Assembly: GCA_023614405.1 (NCBI GenBank)
Contig: CM042693.1
Span: forward strand, 154,458,731 to 154,522,730
From: Avena insularis
Taxonomy: Eukaryota > Streptophyta > Magnoliopsida > Poales > Poaceae
Reading direction: 5' to 3'
Length of the DNA: 64,000 nt
A model generated the notes under the pieces. That model saw nothing but the letters and a program-made list of their open reading frames with translations. It ran no database searches and was not told the DNA's origin. The position numbers and the translations under genes were made by a program. Positions 11,662 to 24,462 of this stretch are shown in pieces (position 1 is the stretch's first letter; every line of letters begins with the position of its first letter).

Positions 11662-13305
11662 TAAAGGGAATATATCCTGAGAGGCAATATTAAAGTTGTT
11701 ATTATAAGTATTCCAAGTATATGATATATGTTTATTTTGCATGCTATAATTATATTAATACGGAAACGTTAATACATGTGTGTTTAATAAACAAATAGAA
11801 AGTTCCTAGTTATGCCTCTCTTATAAACTAGCTCGTTGATTAACAAGATGATCAAGGTTTCCTGATCATGGACATTGGATGTTGTTAATAACGAGGCCAC
11901 AACATTGTTGGAATGATGTGATGAACATTCATCTGAAGTATAGCATTACGAACAAAGTCATTGTGTTTATATTGCTATAACATCATACGAAGTAATCCTA
12001 ATCCTTAGACCATGAGATCATGTCAATCACTAATACTGGAAGAGTATCTTGATAATATCAAACGTCACACCATAACATGGTGACTATAAAGGTGGGTTCA
12101 GTGCTTCAAAGGTGTTATGTAGAGGCTCATGGATCAAGAGTGGAATTTTTCCATCCCGATGATGGATAGATATACTCTGGGCCCTATCAGTGATATCACA
12201 TTAGTTAGCTTGCAAGCAAGTGATGTGATCACTAGAATGTTATATCACCAGAACAAGAAAAGAATGCATGTCGGTAACGAGATCAAACTAGGTATGAAGA
12301 TACAGATGATTGAATCATGGACATATAATATATCGCAAGACAAAGGGATTAAGTTACTGGTGTAAAAGGATCTCACGATCACAGAAGTCATCGTTAAATG
12401 TGTGGGAGTCAATATGGATCTCCGGGTCCCGCTTATAATTATTGATCCGAGAGGAGTCTCAATCATGTCCGCATTATTCATGAACCGTAGGATGACACAC
12501 TTAAGCGATACTGATACCATTTGGAGAAAATATGTTCTAGACGGAAGAATTACAAAGCGCATGAATTATTTCAATGGACACCAGAATTGTTTCAGGTGAA
12601 ATTGCTGAAACTGGTTCTGCATGTTAAATTGAAAAGGAGCAAGGGGTTTTATGTGAATGTTCGTTAATTAATGTAATTAACAAATTTATGAATAAATAAA
12701 TAAAAGGAGTTTTATTTAATGAGAGATTATATTAAATTTGGTTGAAATTTAATGGGAATTTGAGTGGAGAAATGTATTGGCAATTTGTGAGTGGGAGATC
12801 CACTCACATGAATGGGGAAAGGGGTGGGGGAAGCCCCATGGCACCGGACACAACCCTTGGGGTGCCCCCTCCTCTTATGTAAAGCCCCCATTTCCCTCTC
12901 TCTCACTCACACCTCCTCGTGAAGGATCTCTCTCCTCCTCTAGTATTAATTCCCCATGGTCTCGGATTAGCGAGATACATGTTCCTAGTGGCTTTTCGTC
13001 TAGAAGGAGTTGCTGCTTCCGCTGCATCGCTGGAGCGAGGAGATGGAGGTTGTTTGGTGGCTTGAACGTGTGTGCGATCATGGATGCGCTGCTGATTTGC
13101 GGTGCTGGACTTCTTTTTGATCTTGAGATCATCAAGCGTTCGACTACATCATCCACGAGTACAACCTCATTAAACTTTGTCGGTCTACAAGGGTATGTTC
13201 TCTATGGATGTAAATCCACCCGTTGCTTGTATCTAGTAGATAGATCTTGGTGCTTAGTAGTTCCCATCGTAGAATTTTTTTGTTTTCTATGCTGCGAACC
13301 CAACA
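11662..13305 (+). mobile_element. 3' LTR of the BARE/Angela-type Copia
   Basis: It follows the purine tract. The start is degenerate (TAAAGGGAATAT in place of the family's TGTTGGAAATAT), followed by the recognisable GAGGCAATA block. It ends GCTGCGAACCCAACA, the BARE/Angela terminus. The length of 1644 bp suits the family. Its own promoter TATA is not clear; an AT-rich word at about 12873 lies in the expected area. Confidence 0.75.
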
Positions 13306-13819
13306 CGGGCTGCTGAGCAGAGTATCATGGAGCTTGCGCAGGGAGAGGCGGAGGGCGCCTTCCCGGGCGTCACCCTGAATGTATCCTTGCCAGCAAGCTT
13401 CGGGAGGGCGTGACGGGCTCGTGGGTTGAGCGGGGTCGAGCAGGGCAGTAGAGAGAGGTGTGGGACGAGCAGCAGTAAAGAGGGAGGGATTCAGAGGGGA
13501 GAGGGCCGCTGGTGGTGCTCTGATGCGGCGGCCGGGCACACTGCCATGGCCGGTGGTGAGTCGAGGAATCGGAAGAGAAGTTTGGACTAGTACAGTTGGT
13601 TTAGATTGATTCTTTCCTGATATTTTGGCTAGCTCTAGTTGAGGATAGGTTTGGTATTCTCAAAAAACTGACAAGTTTGACTAACCTTAGATCCTTGAAA
13701 ACTCACGTCAGTGATATTTTGGCATTGAAAACCTTAACGTCAGTGCTATTTTGGCAAGTTTAGGTTTTTCAGTGTTATTTTGGAACTTCCAGTTTTGATT
13801 AATGGTATTGTGGCAATTA
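13306..13819. other. Unclassified sequence right of the Copia LTR
   Basis: GC-rich DNA (13306-13560) with no recognised protein is followed by AT-rich DNA containing about three degenerate repeats of a phrase like CAGTGNTATTTTGG (13709-13790, spacing about 35-45 bp). It may be flanking host DNA or an unknown repeat. Confidence 0.3.
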
Positions 13820-14519
13820 TCTCATAAAAGAACCGATCATAATAATATCCACGATTACTCTGACAATTTTGATGAACTTTAGTATGCAAAATGCATAACC
13901 TTCGTCCGTCGTGATACCATCAATTGAACTTGATGAATTCTGCCGGCAGTGGAGCAGCAATGGCGCATCTTTTCCTGTACCTCCCCTGCCACCAAACGCT
14001 ACAGCTAAAATATTTGCCACGAGGGTGTGTGCCACCTTATCACAGACACCAACTAAAATTGAGACCAAATAAACGACCAATGGACAATATGTTTGAGTTG
14101 GCTGATACCCAATGCATTATCCATGGCCTTGCAAGATTATGGGTTTTGACTGATTTGTTTTGCACCCAAGTTTCCAATGTTTTGGCAAAACTACTTGTCA
14201 AAAATCTCATTGTTTCATCATGTATGCGTTGCAATAGGTGTATCATCCATTCATTTTCCATTCCATGTCTCCACCAGTAGACCGATCCCTGCTGAAAATG
14301 TACATATAACCACAAAAAAGATGCTACAGAGGACCATCACATAACATAAACTAGAGACTAGACAATTACTATCATAATGTGCTCGTCAAGTGCCAAGAAA
14401 ATATGCAAAAACACACATCATACAAGTATCTAAAAAATGGACATAACCACACAAAAATAGATGGTACACATTGGAATTTAACTCTTCCCAACTAGCCTTT
14501 CAGAATCTCGCTATGCAAC
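13820..14519 (+). repeat. Interspersed repeat, copy A
   Basis: Segments near 14050-14075, 14098-14120, 14145-14185 and 14288-14360 match, in order and orientation, the copy at 21870-22450: shared phrases include GTTGGCTGATACCCAATG and CCAATGTTTTGGCAAA. No coding capacity is recognised. The solo LTR at 14525 sits at its right edge. Limits are approximate. Confidence 0.5.
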
Positions 14520-16423
14520 TACTATGTAACATCCCAGTATTAGAGCTTAGAAATAAGTTGAACTCAGATGTGTGCATTGCATTCATGCATAGAAAATCTG
14601 AATAATTTTTGCGCTTTTGAACAAAACCTGTCAAAGTCATTGAAGCTTCTCTCAACTTGATGGAATTGAAGTAAATCATCAAGTTGACTGCGATAAGTTT
14701 CAATATGACGTTTCCTAAAACCTTATAAGGGTAAACATGATTTGATCAAAGGGTAGATAAAATATAATCAAATTCAATCCTAATGCATTGTTTAATGATT
14801 AATATCTGATCCTTAAGGGATCATATCATAATATTCATTACAACAACTCATGCATATCAAGATTAAAATATAACTTAAGTAATAGGAATGTAACAACTAA
14901 ATCTTGATCTATCTTAACCTCATCTACTTATATCATGAGTATCATGGTAATACCTAATCTTCAATCTTTAGTGAGTTTGAGTAGCAAGGAAATCAAGTTA
15001 AGATCAGTTACCACATATCTTTCTTTCCATAAGAATCTTTATCATCTCTACTGAGTCTTATTTTATTATCTGCTGTTCATCAATGTTGAGTAATCAACTA
15101 TTGACTCACCAATCCTTAACCTATCACTTCTTGAGCTATCAACTCTTGACCATATCATAGCATTCACTTAAGTGCTTATAAATAAATAAGTAAGGAGAGG
15201 TAAATAGTAATGCTAGTTATAAATATCATCCTCAGAATGGGAGTGTAGGAGGTGAATAAAAATCAATATGAATATTGATGGAGTTAACTCACTCCTGAAA
15301 TGCTAGAAGGGTATCTGAGGTAAAGATTACAAGGATGATTATTGAAGATAGTTATAAGGAGTAACCCTATTGGACTAATAGGTATAGTCCATGAATAACA
15401 TTCCCTAATCCACTAGAGATATTAAGAAGAGAATTATAATACAACTGTAGTGTTGTATTGATGAAGCCTTGACTAGCTCATTAGAAACCTAAACCATAAA
15501 GGATTATAATGATCATGCTTAGATCACCAAGATTGAATGCTTATATCTAGTATAAGTAACATTGGTGGGTAAAACATGATTAAACTCTAATATAAGATAT
15601 TGGAGTCTAGTTGAGATAAGATGGTATGATTAGGATGATGTTAGAGCAGAAGTGAATGATAGAGTCAATATTTTTCTCTTGGAAAATATTAAACACTTGA
15701 GGTGAAGTAGAATTTTGTATATCTATAATTATGAATGAATCTATTAGGGTAATGTTGGTGATGGAGGATAAAGGAAGGGTATAAAATTGAGGCAATTGTA
15801 ACCACTTGTTGGATTGGAGATTATCAGCAGTAGAGTAGTTGATATAACCAAGTCTGGATAAGTGAAGATTATGAAAAGCTTTAGTGGCAAGCTCATGGGA
15901 TTTGTAAATAGGTTTAGAAGAATAAAAGGTGGATAAAAATATACTTGTGAAGCAAAGCTCATCATGTTAACCATGATGCTTGATAGGAAGAAGTAATATA
16001 TCTAGGAAAGGAATTCCTTAATTAGAAGTCTAGAATTATGAATTATGGAGGATAGGAATTCTTGGTAAACACTAAACCCTAAATCCATAACCAAGTTTAA
16101 TTTCCATCTCATTTATGGGATAAATAATATTATTTCCACAATGTTTTATAGGAATAGTTTATATAGCAAATCACCTAAGCACATCTCTATCAGTTCCAAT
16201 TATCATAGCTATATGTGCTTAGGAGTATCTTTATCAATTCTTTTCCATCAGACATTCCAATTAATAACTTTCTATTTTAAATGGTGGTATCATTAATGAT
16301 CATAAATATAAAGAAAATGTGATTTAGGTATTAAATCTTTACTCACTTCAACAAAATAAAATAAGTTTATTAAGAACCCTAAACTCAAGGGTAAGCATTT
16401 ACAATTCAAACCCTAACTTCTAT

Positions 16424-17195
16424 GTTTTTTTTCATACAATCCCCCAGAAAGAGGGATCGGGTTCCATTATCATCAGACAACGGAACAACAACCACACATC
16501 CATCAACGTACCCACCTAGGGGGTCAAAAAGGTTCAAGAGGTCCATATTACAAACCAGGCAAACTAAACAGATAAAAAGAAGAAGGCTGGAGACGCAAGA
16601 ACGCGGCCCTCGGGCTAGTGGAGAACAGTACTATCAAACATAATCGAGAAGCTAACAGACCAAACGAAGAAAGGCCACGTGAGATGTCAACACCGTCTTC
16701 TCGCAAAACAGTTCTTTTTCAAGTTCTCCTTCTTTTCTCCCCCCCTTTCCAGTTCCGGAGCTTCATGAGTATGACCTCCAGGGATTGCTGGCAGTCCCAG
16801 AAAAGGAACATGAGCCACATCCATAGTTGCCGCATCAGCCAGCGCATTCTGTTGCAAAGTATCTGCTCCAGCTTGCAACACCGCCCGGTCATCCTCCCCA
16901 TGCAGTCCTGCCCAATAACGAATGAACACACAAGCATATATAACCAAATCAACAGGCGAGTTAATAAGTTTTTTTCAAAACAAGCCCTATTCCTGAGCTT
17001 CCAAATAGCCCAGCAAATTGCCGCCACCACCGTAATCTGCACATTCCTGCTAACACCCACATACTGCGAAGCCCACCAAAAGTATTGAGAAAAGGACCCA
17101 GGTCTATTCGCGGCACCAATAGCTCTGGCAACCACCCCCCAAACGTATCTAGCTGCCACACAAGAAAAGAACAAGTTCCAATGCTCTCATCCTCA
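16424..17195 (-). mobile_element. 5'-truncated L1-type LINE fragment
   Basis: The minus-strand frame (17174-16719, extending upstream to about 17190) encodes the reverse-transcriptase zinc-binding domain typical of the C-terminus of plant LINE ORF2: FFSCVAARYVWGVVARAIG, then IWKLRNRACFEKN. The T-run at 16424-16431 on the plus strand would be the 3' poly(A). No convincing target duplication was found, so the 5' boundary is approximate. It is inserted in the long solo LTR. Confidence 0.65.
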
Positions 17196-17639
17196 TACAT
17201 ATAATAGAATATACACATTGCTATTTACTAAATTTATGAGAGCAATATTAACCATATTAATTCTTTTGTATCTCATACAACAAATAATTATATAGGATCA
17301 TAATATAAGAATTTCTTCCAAACTATGAACTAACTAGAATTAAGTTTTATAAACAAATAAGGAAATATCAAGTAATAAAGCCATGGTTTATTATAAAAAG
17401 AAGCTTAATAACAAAGGCTTCTACAAAATATAAAAAGGGATACATATAAATAAAATAAAGAGATATAAAAATATATTTATCATAAAGGTTTACAAAATAA
17501 ATATCAATCAATATTAAATTGTTGCTTCAAGTATTCAACAAATAAATTTTGTTAGAAAAGTTCAAATTAAAGGCTAAAATTCAAATCTGAAAATAAAACG
17601 GGAAATTGGAAATAGAAAAGAATAAAAGAAGAAAACAAC

Positions 17640-18540
17640 AGGCAATTCTGGCCCATAGCCCAGCTTCTCTTTGCCCTATCCGTCACTCACGCGCGTCACA
17701 CCGCGGCCCACTTGGCCCAAGTCTGGCCCATACCGGTTCGTCGTCTGTCACCCCTTCGTCATCTTCACGCAGGCAAGCAACTGTGTGGGTGGCGCCGATA
17801 CCGTTCGCCGTTGTCGCTGCGATTCCTGCCACCTCCGAGGTCGCTCTGCAAGGATAAGAACTCCACGGCGAAGCCCTCGTCCTCATCCTCTCACTCGCGC
17901 ATCTCCACTCCTCCTTATCCTCTCTGTTTCAAATGAGACCGAAACCCTAGCTCACCAGAGCCACGCCTTGCCGACGGTAGAGTTCTTCCTGAAGGCCGTG
18001 AAGTGGTCGAGGAGAACCGCCATTTTCCCCTCTTCATCTTAGTAGCATCAATTAATCGAGGGGAGCTCGGGTGTGTGCGAATTGGATCATTCCTTTCCAT
18101 CGGGGATCGTCGAAGAAGTTGACCGTGTGCTCATCTTCGATCGCGCCAGTCCTCGTCGACCTCTCTATCGTCATCAGGGTGAGTCCCTGAACCTTCCAGT
18201 ACCCCTAAATCGTCTCCTCCCGTTGTAAATCGTGGGAGCTCGTCGGAACCGAGGCTCCGATGACCATTTCCGAGCGGCGCCGCCACTTTAGGGTTCAGCA
18301 TGTTGCGCTGATTCGAACTAGGCTAGTCTCGCTTGCTAGGGCACCGTGGTTTGTCGCCGGCGACCACCCACTAATGGCGGAGGTTGTGCTGATGCCATAG
18401 AAACGTCATGCCAACGTCACCCTCTGCCTAGTCAGCCTATTTGACCTGGTCTTTGTCTCTCGTGGCAGGTGACATGGCCTAGGTCCCATCTGTCATTGTC
18501 TCAGAGTAGAAAGCAGGCCACTGGCCCACTGGTGAGTGAC
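17640..18540 (+). promoter_or_regulatory. GC-rich central region of the long LTR
   Basis: This region is sharply richer in G+C than the AT-rich flanks. By analogy with the same block in the LTRs at 25540-26230 and 37370-38000 it may hold the transcribed leader of the LTR. The short frames on both strands show no recognised protein. Regulatory function is inferred from position only. Confidence 0.25.
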
Positions 18541-21500
18541 TTTGGAGTAGAATAGCCTCAGTAATAAAAGTATTTTCTGTTTAGTATATCAATAAAACAA
18601 TATAAATCCAATTATTAATATTCCAGAAATGAATAAAACTTGTTAAATCAATAACTTTTGTTTTATAATTCAGAAAAATAAATGTAATATATGAAAATGT
18701 TTAGAAAAAATAAAATCTATCAATTAAAACTAATATCAAACATTATTGTAATAGTTATTTAAATAATTATTATTTAATAGAGATTTTATAAATAATGAAA
18801 CTTTGATAATCCATATTTTGATATTGGTAAATATTAAAAATATAAATAAAATACCAAAAATCTTAGAAATATAAGAATTATAATTTAAAACCATAATTAT
18901 GTATTATTATTTCACTTAACTAAATATTTATTATTTATTATGTATTTAGAAAGTAATAAATCTTATAAAAATCATATCTTATTATTTATAAATCCTAAAA
19001 ATAAATGTAATATACCAAAATGATCACAAAAATAATATCTACATGTTAAGAATAAAATACTCCACTATTGAGTAAATAAAAAATCAATACTTTAATAACT
19101 TGAAGTTAAACTTATTTCCTTAATGAATAATTCATATAAAGGTAAATAAAATTTGTTAATGTTCCTAAAATTAACCAAATGAGTCTAAATAAATATTATT
19201 AGTCTTAAGTATTGATACTTTAAAGTCATAATGATTCAAAACATTATAAATACATTTTTTATTGAATTACCATTCATCCATAAGTGTAGATTATTTCTTA
19301 AAAAGATGTTTACCCAATATAAAATCTTCAAGAATAATTGCGACTAAATAAAACTTTTCCCTTACTTCAACCACAAGTTATAAACATACCCAAAAAACTA
19401 TTGAATCCATAAGTAGTTAAGTAATATTACTTCCTTGATTACAAATCATAACCACACCTTTATAAAAAGATAAATGATTCTATCCCATTATACAATTAAG
19501 AAACCACTACTCCAATTGAAGTAATGCCATTCTTAAGTAACTTTAAGGAAACATTACAAGGTACACAAGGTACAAATATCTTAAGCATAGCACTTTCAAA
19601 CCATCCATATTTTTAAAGTTAACTTTAGTCCACAAGACTTTCAATATAAGAATAAAGACTCTGTTATATGTTTTATAGTTAACTTTGGTCTGTTATAGCT
19701 AAGTCATAAAGCATCTCAAATCCAAACTATTCAAGCAAGCACAAACAACCTCGACCATATTTGATTAACCACAAAGATTATTTAGACCTTAGTAAAGGAA
19801 TCTTTTCTTCAAAATTATTCGTTTTGCCACTTTTCCATCAACAAACCTTATAATAATATATCCAACTCTTAACAAATTAACTTCAAAGAATTCTCATTAT
19901 ATTCCACAGTTGGCAATTAATCGCAACCACATTGTTTCAAACTTTACTGTATACTTAGGATTATAAACACTTAAGATCCTTTAACAAGGCCATTACCTGT
20001 AAAGCAAAACTTAAAGATAAACACTTATAATGTAAGCAATCTTGAGTCACATTTCATGTTAGTGTGTATCTCATTGTTTTATCTTATTATACTTAAATGT
20101 TATTTCACACACTCACAAGCCTTAACAAGAAGCACAAGTGTGAAACTTAACTTAAAGTACAACACATTCCAAGGAAACCCTTTCCATTATCCAAACCCTA
20201 GAGAAACGTTATCCACGGGATTCACGTTTATCAAGTGTGTCACATTACTTATGCATAAGAGCATATTGCTTCTTTAAATATTAGTCCTTACTGTTCCAAT
20301 GATGTTGATTTCAGATATTGGATCTTATATTGTCTTGAACACCGTGAGTGCATAATCTTGCAATCACAAAAGTAAAGTTCACACTTGATCATGTCCTTTG
20401 ATTATTTTATGTAAAGTATTTTACAAATCCAGTGTTATCATCACTTACATTTCAAAAAGAACTGAAAACACTATTTTCATAATAATGTGATTATAGGTTA
20501 TTTACCATGAGGTAATAACCTACTATGAAAGTTCCGGTGGTAAAGGAACATAGCATCTAGGACTTAACCATCAATGTCGCCAGTGATTCTTGTGCCGTAT
20601 ATTACGCGTTAACCATGAGATTTGGAATGGGACGGAGAAGTCAGTTGTATCCTTTTCCTCTCGTATGGAGGCAAGACGATCTTAACGTGACGTTGTGATT
20701 CCTTGTGCGGATCCAACATATGGGTCGGCACCCTTATGCCCCACACTTTTGGTGTCTAGATTATCTATGAATGGTGTTTAGGGATATAGTCCATTTAAAT
20801 GGTACTCGTCCGGGCATCATCAGATCATAGAGTCTTCGGGAACTCATTAGGGTTTTAGCCTGCCCGAAAGGGGGCTTAACGGAGGTGAGCCAGTCCCGAA
20901 GGATTGTGCAGACATATGAGGTCATAGAGAGGGCAGTGATTGGCTTGGCACCTACTGGGCCCCACAACATGGAATTGTGGACGGGTAAGCTGCCCGGTTG
21001 TGCAACAAGGAGTTGATCTCTCATGGGAAAAGTAACGCACTTCTGCAGAGTGTAAGAACTATAACTTGTTACTCCCTGTTTCGGGAAGGAGCTACGGACG
21101 CGACGGGAAAGGAACTCCATGAAAGTTCTGGTAAACCCTTGAAGGCTCACGGACATAGATTTTCAGAATAAAAGCAACATTTGAAGAAATGTTTACGAAA
21201 ACTTGCATTGTCTACGACCTACGGTCTGTGGTTGTAGTTATAGTGCATCAAACACTCCATTTTAGTGAACTTGCTAAGTACACTCGTACTCAACATATCT
21301 TATTAACCCTTGCTAGATTCATAAGCCAGTGCAAACAACCTCTACAACAATTATTCTCCAGGAATCATCATCCAAAGCTGAAGCTCTTCAATAAAGACAA
21401 GGAAGTAAATATATACATCAACTCAAGTGAAGACGAAGCTACTGATTAGCTAGGAATATAATCTCTATCCATAGAACCTATTTCTTTAATGTGTTGTAAT

Positions 21501-21714
21501 AGAAGCAATACCAAACCAATAGTTTAGATACTAGTCTTAATAGTATAAAAGTTGTTTAGTTGTTTATTTCTGATTCTTCCTGGTAAGAAGTTTCTTTCTC
21601 TCTCTTTGACCTAGAATGTTCTATGGATCTTATGTAAAGAGTTGAGTTGTAACCTTTAGCCATGTATTGGACCCACTATGTTTCTATTGTACCATTCTGA
21701 GGGATGTAATACTA

Positions 21715-22469
21715 GTGAATGGTGTTTCATTAGTGTTATGTCAACGACTATAGTATACTACATCATGCAGTGGTATGCTGAGTCACCCCATACTATCATC
21801 GACAATTCTTTTGCCCATAACCGAAACAAAATAGATCAAACATTTAGTTTCAATACTTTAATATTTTTGCTAAAATTGAGACGAATAAACGGCCAAATCT
21901 CCATCCTTCTTTGGCATTGGAAGAAATGTTTGCCTTGATCATTTGTCATCATGTACCCATGGTCCACCAATGGCGGATTATGTTGAGTTGGCTGATACCC
22001 AATGAATGCCTTGAAAGGTTATGGGTGTCTTTGGTTTATGCCCAAGATTGCCCCATCAAAAATTTGGCTAGCCAAAATATTGGTTGAGCCATTGCTTTTC
22101 CACAAGTTGGTAAAAATTGGCTAAAAAATTAAACTAGAATTGATAGTTGAGCATTAGCATGCCAAAAAATTAGAAACAATTCAAACAAAAGACAACCTTT
22201 TGGTCATGAACAAAATGTTGGAAGGGTACACTTTGACCATAATCCAAACATACCTTATGTGTTTTGACTGTAATTTGTTTGCCGCCCAAGTTGCCAATGT
22301 TTTGGCAAATTAAGTTCGCACAAATGGAGTACTATTTCATTGTTTTGGCAACATGTGTGTCTTCTATTTTCGTCTCAACCGAAAATGTACATAAGTACAA
22401 AAAGGATGCTACAAACGATTATCACAAAACATACACTAGAGACTAGATAATCTATCTACATATTTTATG
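21715..22469 (+). repeat. Interspersed repeat, copy B (contains a MITE)
   Basis: This is the sister of copy A (13820-14519), sharing GTTGGCTGATACCCAATG, CCAATGTTTTGGCAA and a shared block at the right end (22385-22445 versus 14288-14357). It differs mainly by the 232-bp MITE at 22023-22254. Limits are approximate. Confidence 0.5.
22023..22254. mobile_element. MITE with GGGTRTSTTTGG-like ends
   Basis: The left end GGGTGTCTTTGGTTT and the right end (reverse complement GGTATGTTTGGATT) are imperfect terminal inverted repeats. TTAT flanks both sides (22019-22022, 22255-22258). Copy A has the uninterrupted site (TTATGGGTTTTGACTG near 14138), so the boundaries are supported by an empty site. The termini and TTA(T) duplication suggest a Tourist/Harbinger-type MITE. 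A related left end occurs at 58459. Confidence 0.6.
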
Positions 22470-22531
22470 TACTCCCTCCGATCCAAATTAATTGACTTAG
22501 GTTAGTCTAGATTCGTATGTATCTAGACATG

Positions 22532-24371
22532 CTTTTTTAACAACCATATATTATGAAATCAAGCCGCCACATTAAAAACCTTCTAGACTCCTTAGGTACC
22601 CTAGAAGGAAAAGAGTGCGTCTAAAACTTGCTGCATCAAAATCATTTAATTGTTACATCGTTTAGGAGAACTTGTAAAAAAAGCTAGGGGTTCATTGACC
22701 CAAGTACAAGAGGTTTTATCTAAAATAACATTCTAGCTAGTTCATGAGCCACCTCATTTGCTTCCCTCGGACAATAATAGAATTTGACATTGCCAATAAG
22801 CACCGCTAGATCGACACAATCTGCAAAAACCGCAGAGGACTCATTCTACCATGTAGCTTCACCCGTACAAACTTGAATAATCTCTGTACCATCCGATTCA
22901 GCACAAACATTATTGCATCCCATCCTACTAGCCAGAGAAATCCCTTCTCTCATCGCAATCACTTCTGCTACGGCAGCTGAGGCAATGTTTTGAAAGAATA
23001 GGGTAGATGATGCAATGAAGTGACCAAAAGGGTCTCTGGAAACAGCTCCAATCGATCATGCATGAGAATCAGCATGAAAGCTTCCATCAACATTAAGTTT
23101 TACCTCCCTAGGGTTTGTCCTACTCCACCTGGGGTGTGGAATGCCTGGCTTCGAAGCCACTTTAGCTGCATCAGAAACCATCATCAACATGGAAATTTTG
23201 CATTTAAAAATTGGAGGGACATGTTCATCATGCGTTTGTTGTCTTCTGATCCACCAAAAATACCAAGGTGCTACAATAATTGTTTCCTTTAGACCAAATT
23301 CATAACCTGGAAGAGGTTCATCATTCCTCCTGAGCAAGAACTTGAGTACCTGTAGAACCAGATCGATCAATTACCAACGCCTCATCCATCATCTGACTAA
23401 GACCAAGAGAAGCCCACATAGACTGAGCCGTAGGGCAATTAAATAAGATGGAGAATGTCTTCGGCCGACCAATTACAGATGGGACACTCACCAGAAGACC
23501 CAAAATGACAATCTTGTAGAATTTCCTTGAGTGGCAAGATACTATGGAGTGCCCGTCAGATAAAGATTTTGATTTTTCTAGGGCCTTTCAATTTCCGTGT
23601 AGCTTTCCATACATGGTTATTAGCAGAGGAACTAGGTAGTGCTAGTTGGGTAGACGCGAACCAAATATATGCTTCCATTGTAAATAATAACCAGACTTGA
23701 CGGTATACCTTTCGTGTTTTGTATAGTTCCATGCGATGAAATCATCAAAACCATGAATATTTAGAGGAATCTCCTGGATACGATTCACATCCACATAATA
23801 AAAAATCTCATTAAAGCGTTGTTCATTCCATGTACCAATGTATGGGTTGATTATTTATGAGACCTTAGAATACACCACATCTTCCCTTGGTGTAATAATT
23901 CTCCTATTCGGGTTTGACGGAATCCATGGATCTGAGTAAATATTTATATTCTCTCCAGTATCGATCCTCCAAATTTATCCCCTTTTGAAAGTTGTCACAC
24001 CAGCTAAATACTTTGCCAAGTAAAGCTCGAACCAGCTTTCAAAATAACCCCATGAGGATAATATTTAGCGCGAAGCACACGGACGCACAAAGAATCATAG
24101 GTGTTGATGAGTCTCCAAGCTTGCTTAGCCAACATAGCCAGATTGAAGGAGTGAAAATCCTGAAAGCACATCCCTCCTTCACTCTCTGGGTAGCACAACT
24201 TTCACCACGCAAACCAATGCATCTTCTTACTATTCTCATCACCCGCCCCCAAAATTGAGATACAGTCTCCGTCATCTTTTTACAAACACCAATGAAAATT
24301 ATTAAAATAGATATTGCATAAACTGAAATAGCTTGAGCCACAACTTTAAGTAGAATATCTTTCCTTGCTAT
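22532..24371 (-). mobile_element. 5'-truncated L1-type LINE
   Basis: TCTAGACATG occurs exactly at both edges (22522-22531 and 24372-24381), a 10-bp target duplication. The short T-run at 22533-22538 is the 3' poly(A) of a minus-strand insertion. The 1840 bp cover only the 3' end of ORF2, so the copy is 5'-truncated, as usual for L1-type elements. Confidence 0.8.
22720..24371 (-). pseudogene. LINE ORF2 remnant: RT C-terminus, zinc-binding, RNase H
   Basis: On the minus strand in order: the RT thumb region (24371-24004, with KDILLKVVAQAISVYA in one frame and FQDFHSFNLAMLAKQAWRLI in another), a zinc-binding domain (about 23510-23330, with SILFNCPTAQSMWASLGL) and an RNase H domain (about 23150-22720). 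The RNase H begins VKLNVDGSFHADS and keeps acidic residues further on. Domains lie in different frames, so several frameshifts and stops inactivate it. Confidence 0.75.
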
Positions 24372-24462
24372 TCTAGACATGTTTTGATGCTAGATGCATC
24401 CAAAACTAGACAAACTTGAGTCAATTAATTTGGATCGGATGAAGTATCAAAACCTCACTATA

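Larger units (their letters stand above)
9669..13305 (+). mobile_element. BARE/Angela-type Copia element, 3' half
   Basis: The fragment begins in mid-integrase immediately after the Athila LTR and runs through RT and RNase H to a 3' LTR. The 5' part (LTR, gag, protease, integrase core) should lie left of the nested insertions, beyond the window. The RNase H, the purine tract (AAGTGGGAGA, 11651-11660) and the LTR follow in standard order. Confidence 0.8.
14525..21709 (+). mobile_element. Very long solo LTR of a Gypsy element
   Basis: It starts TGTAACATCCC at 14525 and ends GGGATGTAA at 21709, an inverted match of the start. Both sides are flanked by TACTA (14520-14524 and 21710-21714), a 5-bp target duplication. 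No primer site, gag or pol is visible inside; the only coding remnant is a LINE at 16424-17195. The layout is AT-rich, GC-rich (17640-18540), AT-rich and then mixed, as in the other long Gypsy LTRs here. Without the LINE it is about 6.4 kb, unusually long for an LTR, so a further unrecognised insertion in the AT-rich parts (14530-16420 or 18560-20500) is possible. Confidence 0.55.
22472..24444. mobile_element. Stowaway MITE split by a LINE
   Basis: The left terminus CTCCCTCCGATCCAAATTAA (22472) is mirrored at the right end (24419-24444, reverse complement CTTCATCCGATCCAAATTAA). Both sides carry the Stowaway TA duplication (22470-22471, 24445-24446). Without the LINE (22532-24371 plus one 10-bp duplication) the MITE is about 120 bp. 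Two point changes in the right end mark it as old. Confidence 0.75.

Noticed and set aside
17606..18100. Candidate gene in GC-rich DNA with CDS-like frames
   Set aside because: Lies at the same place within a long LTR as the GC-rich block of the other LTRs; no domain recognised.
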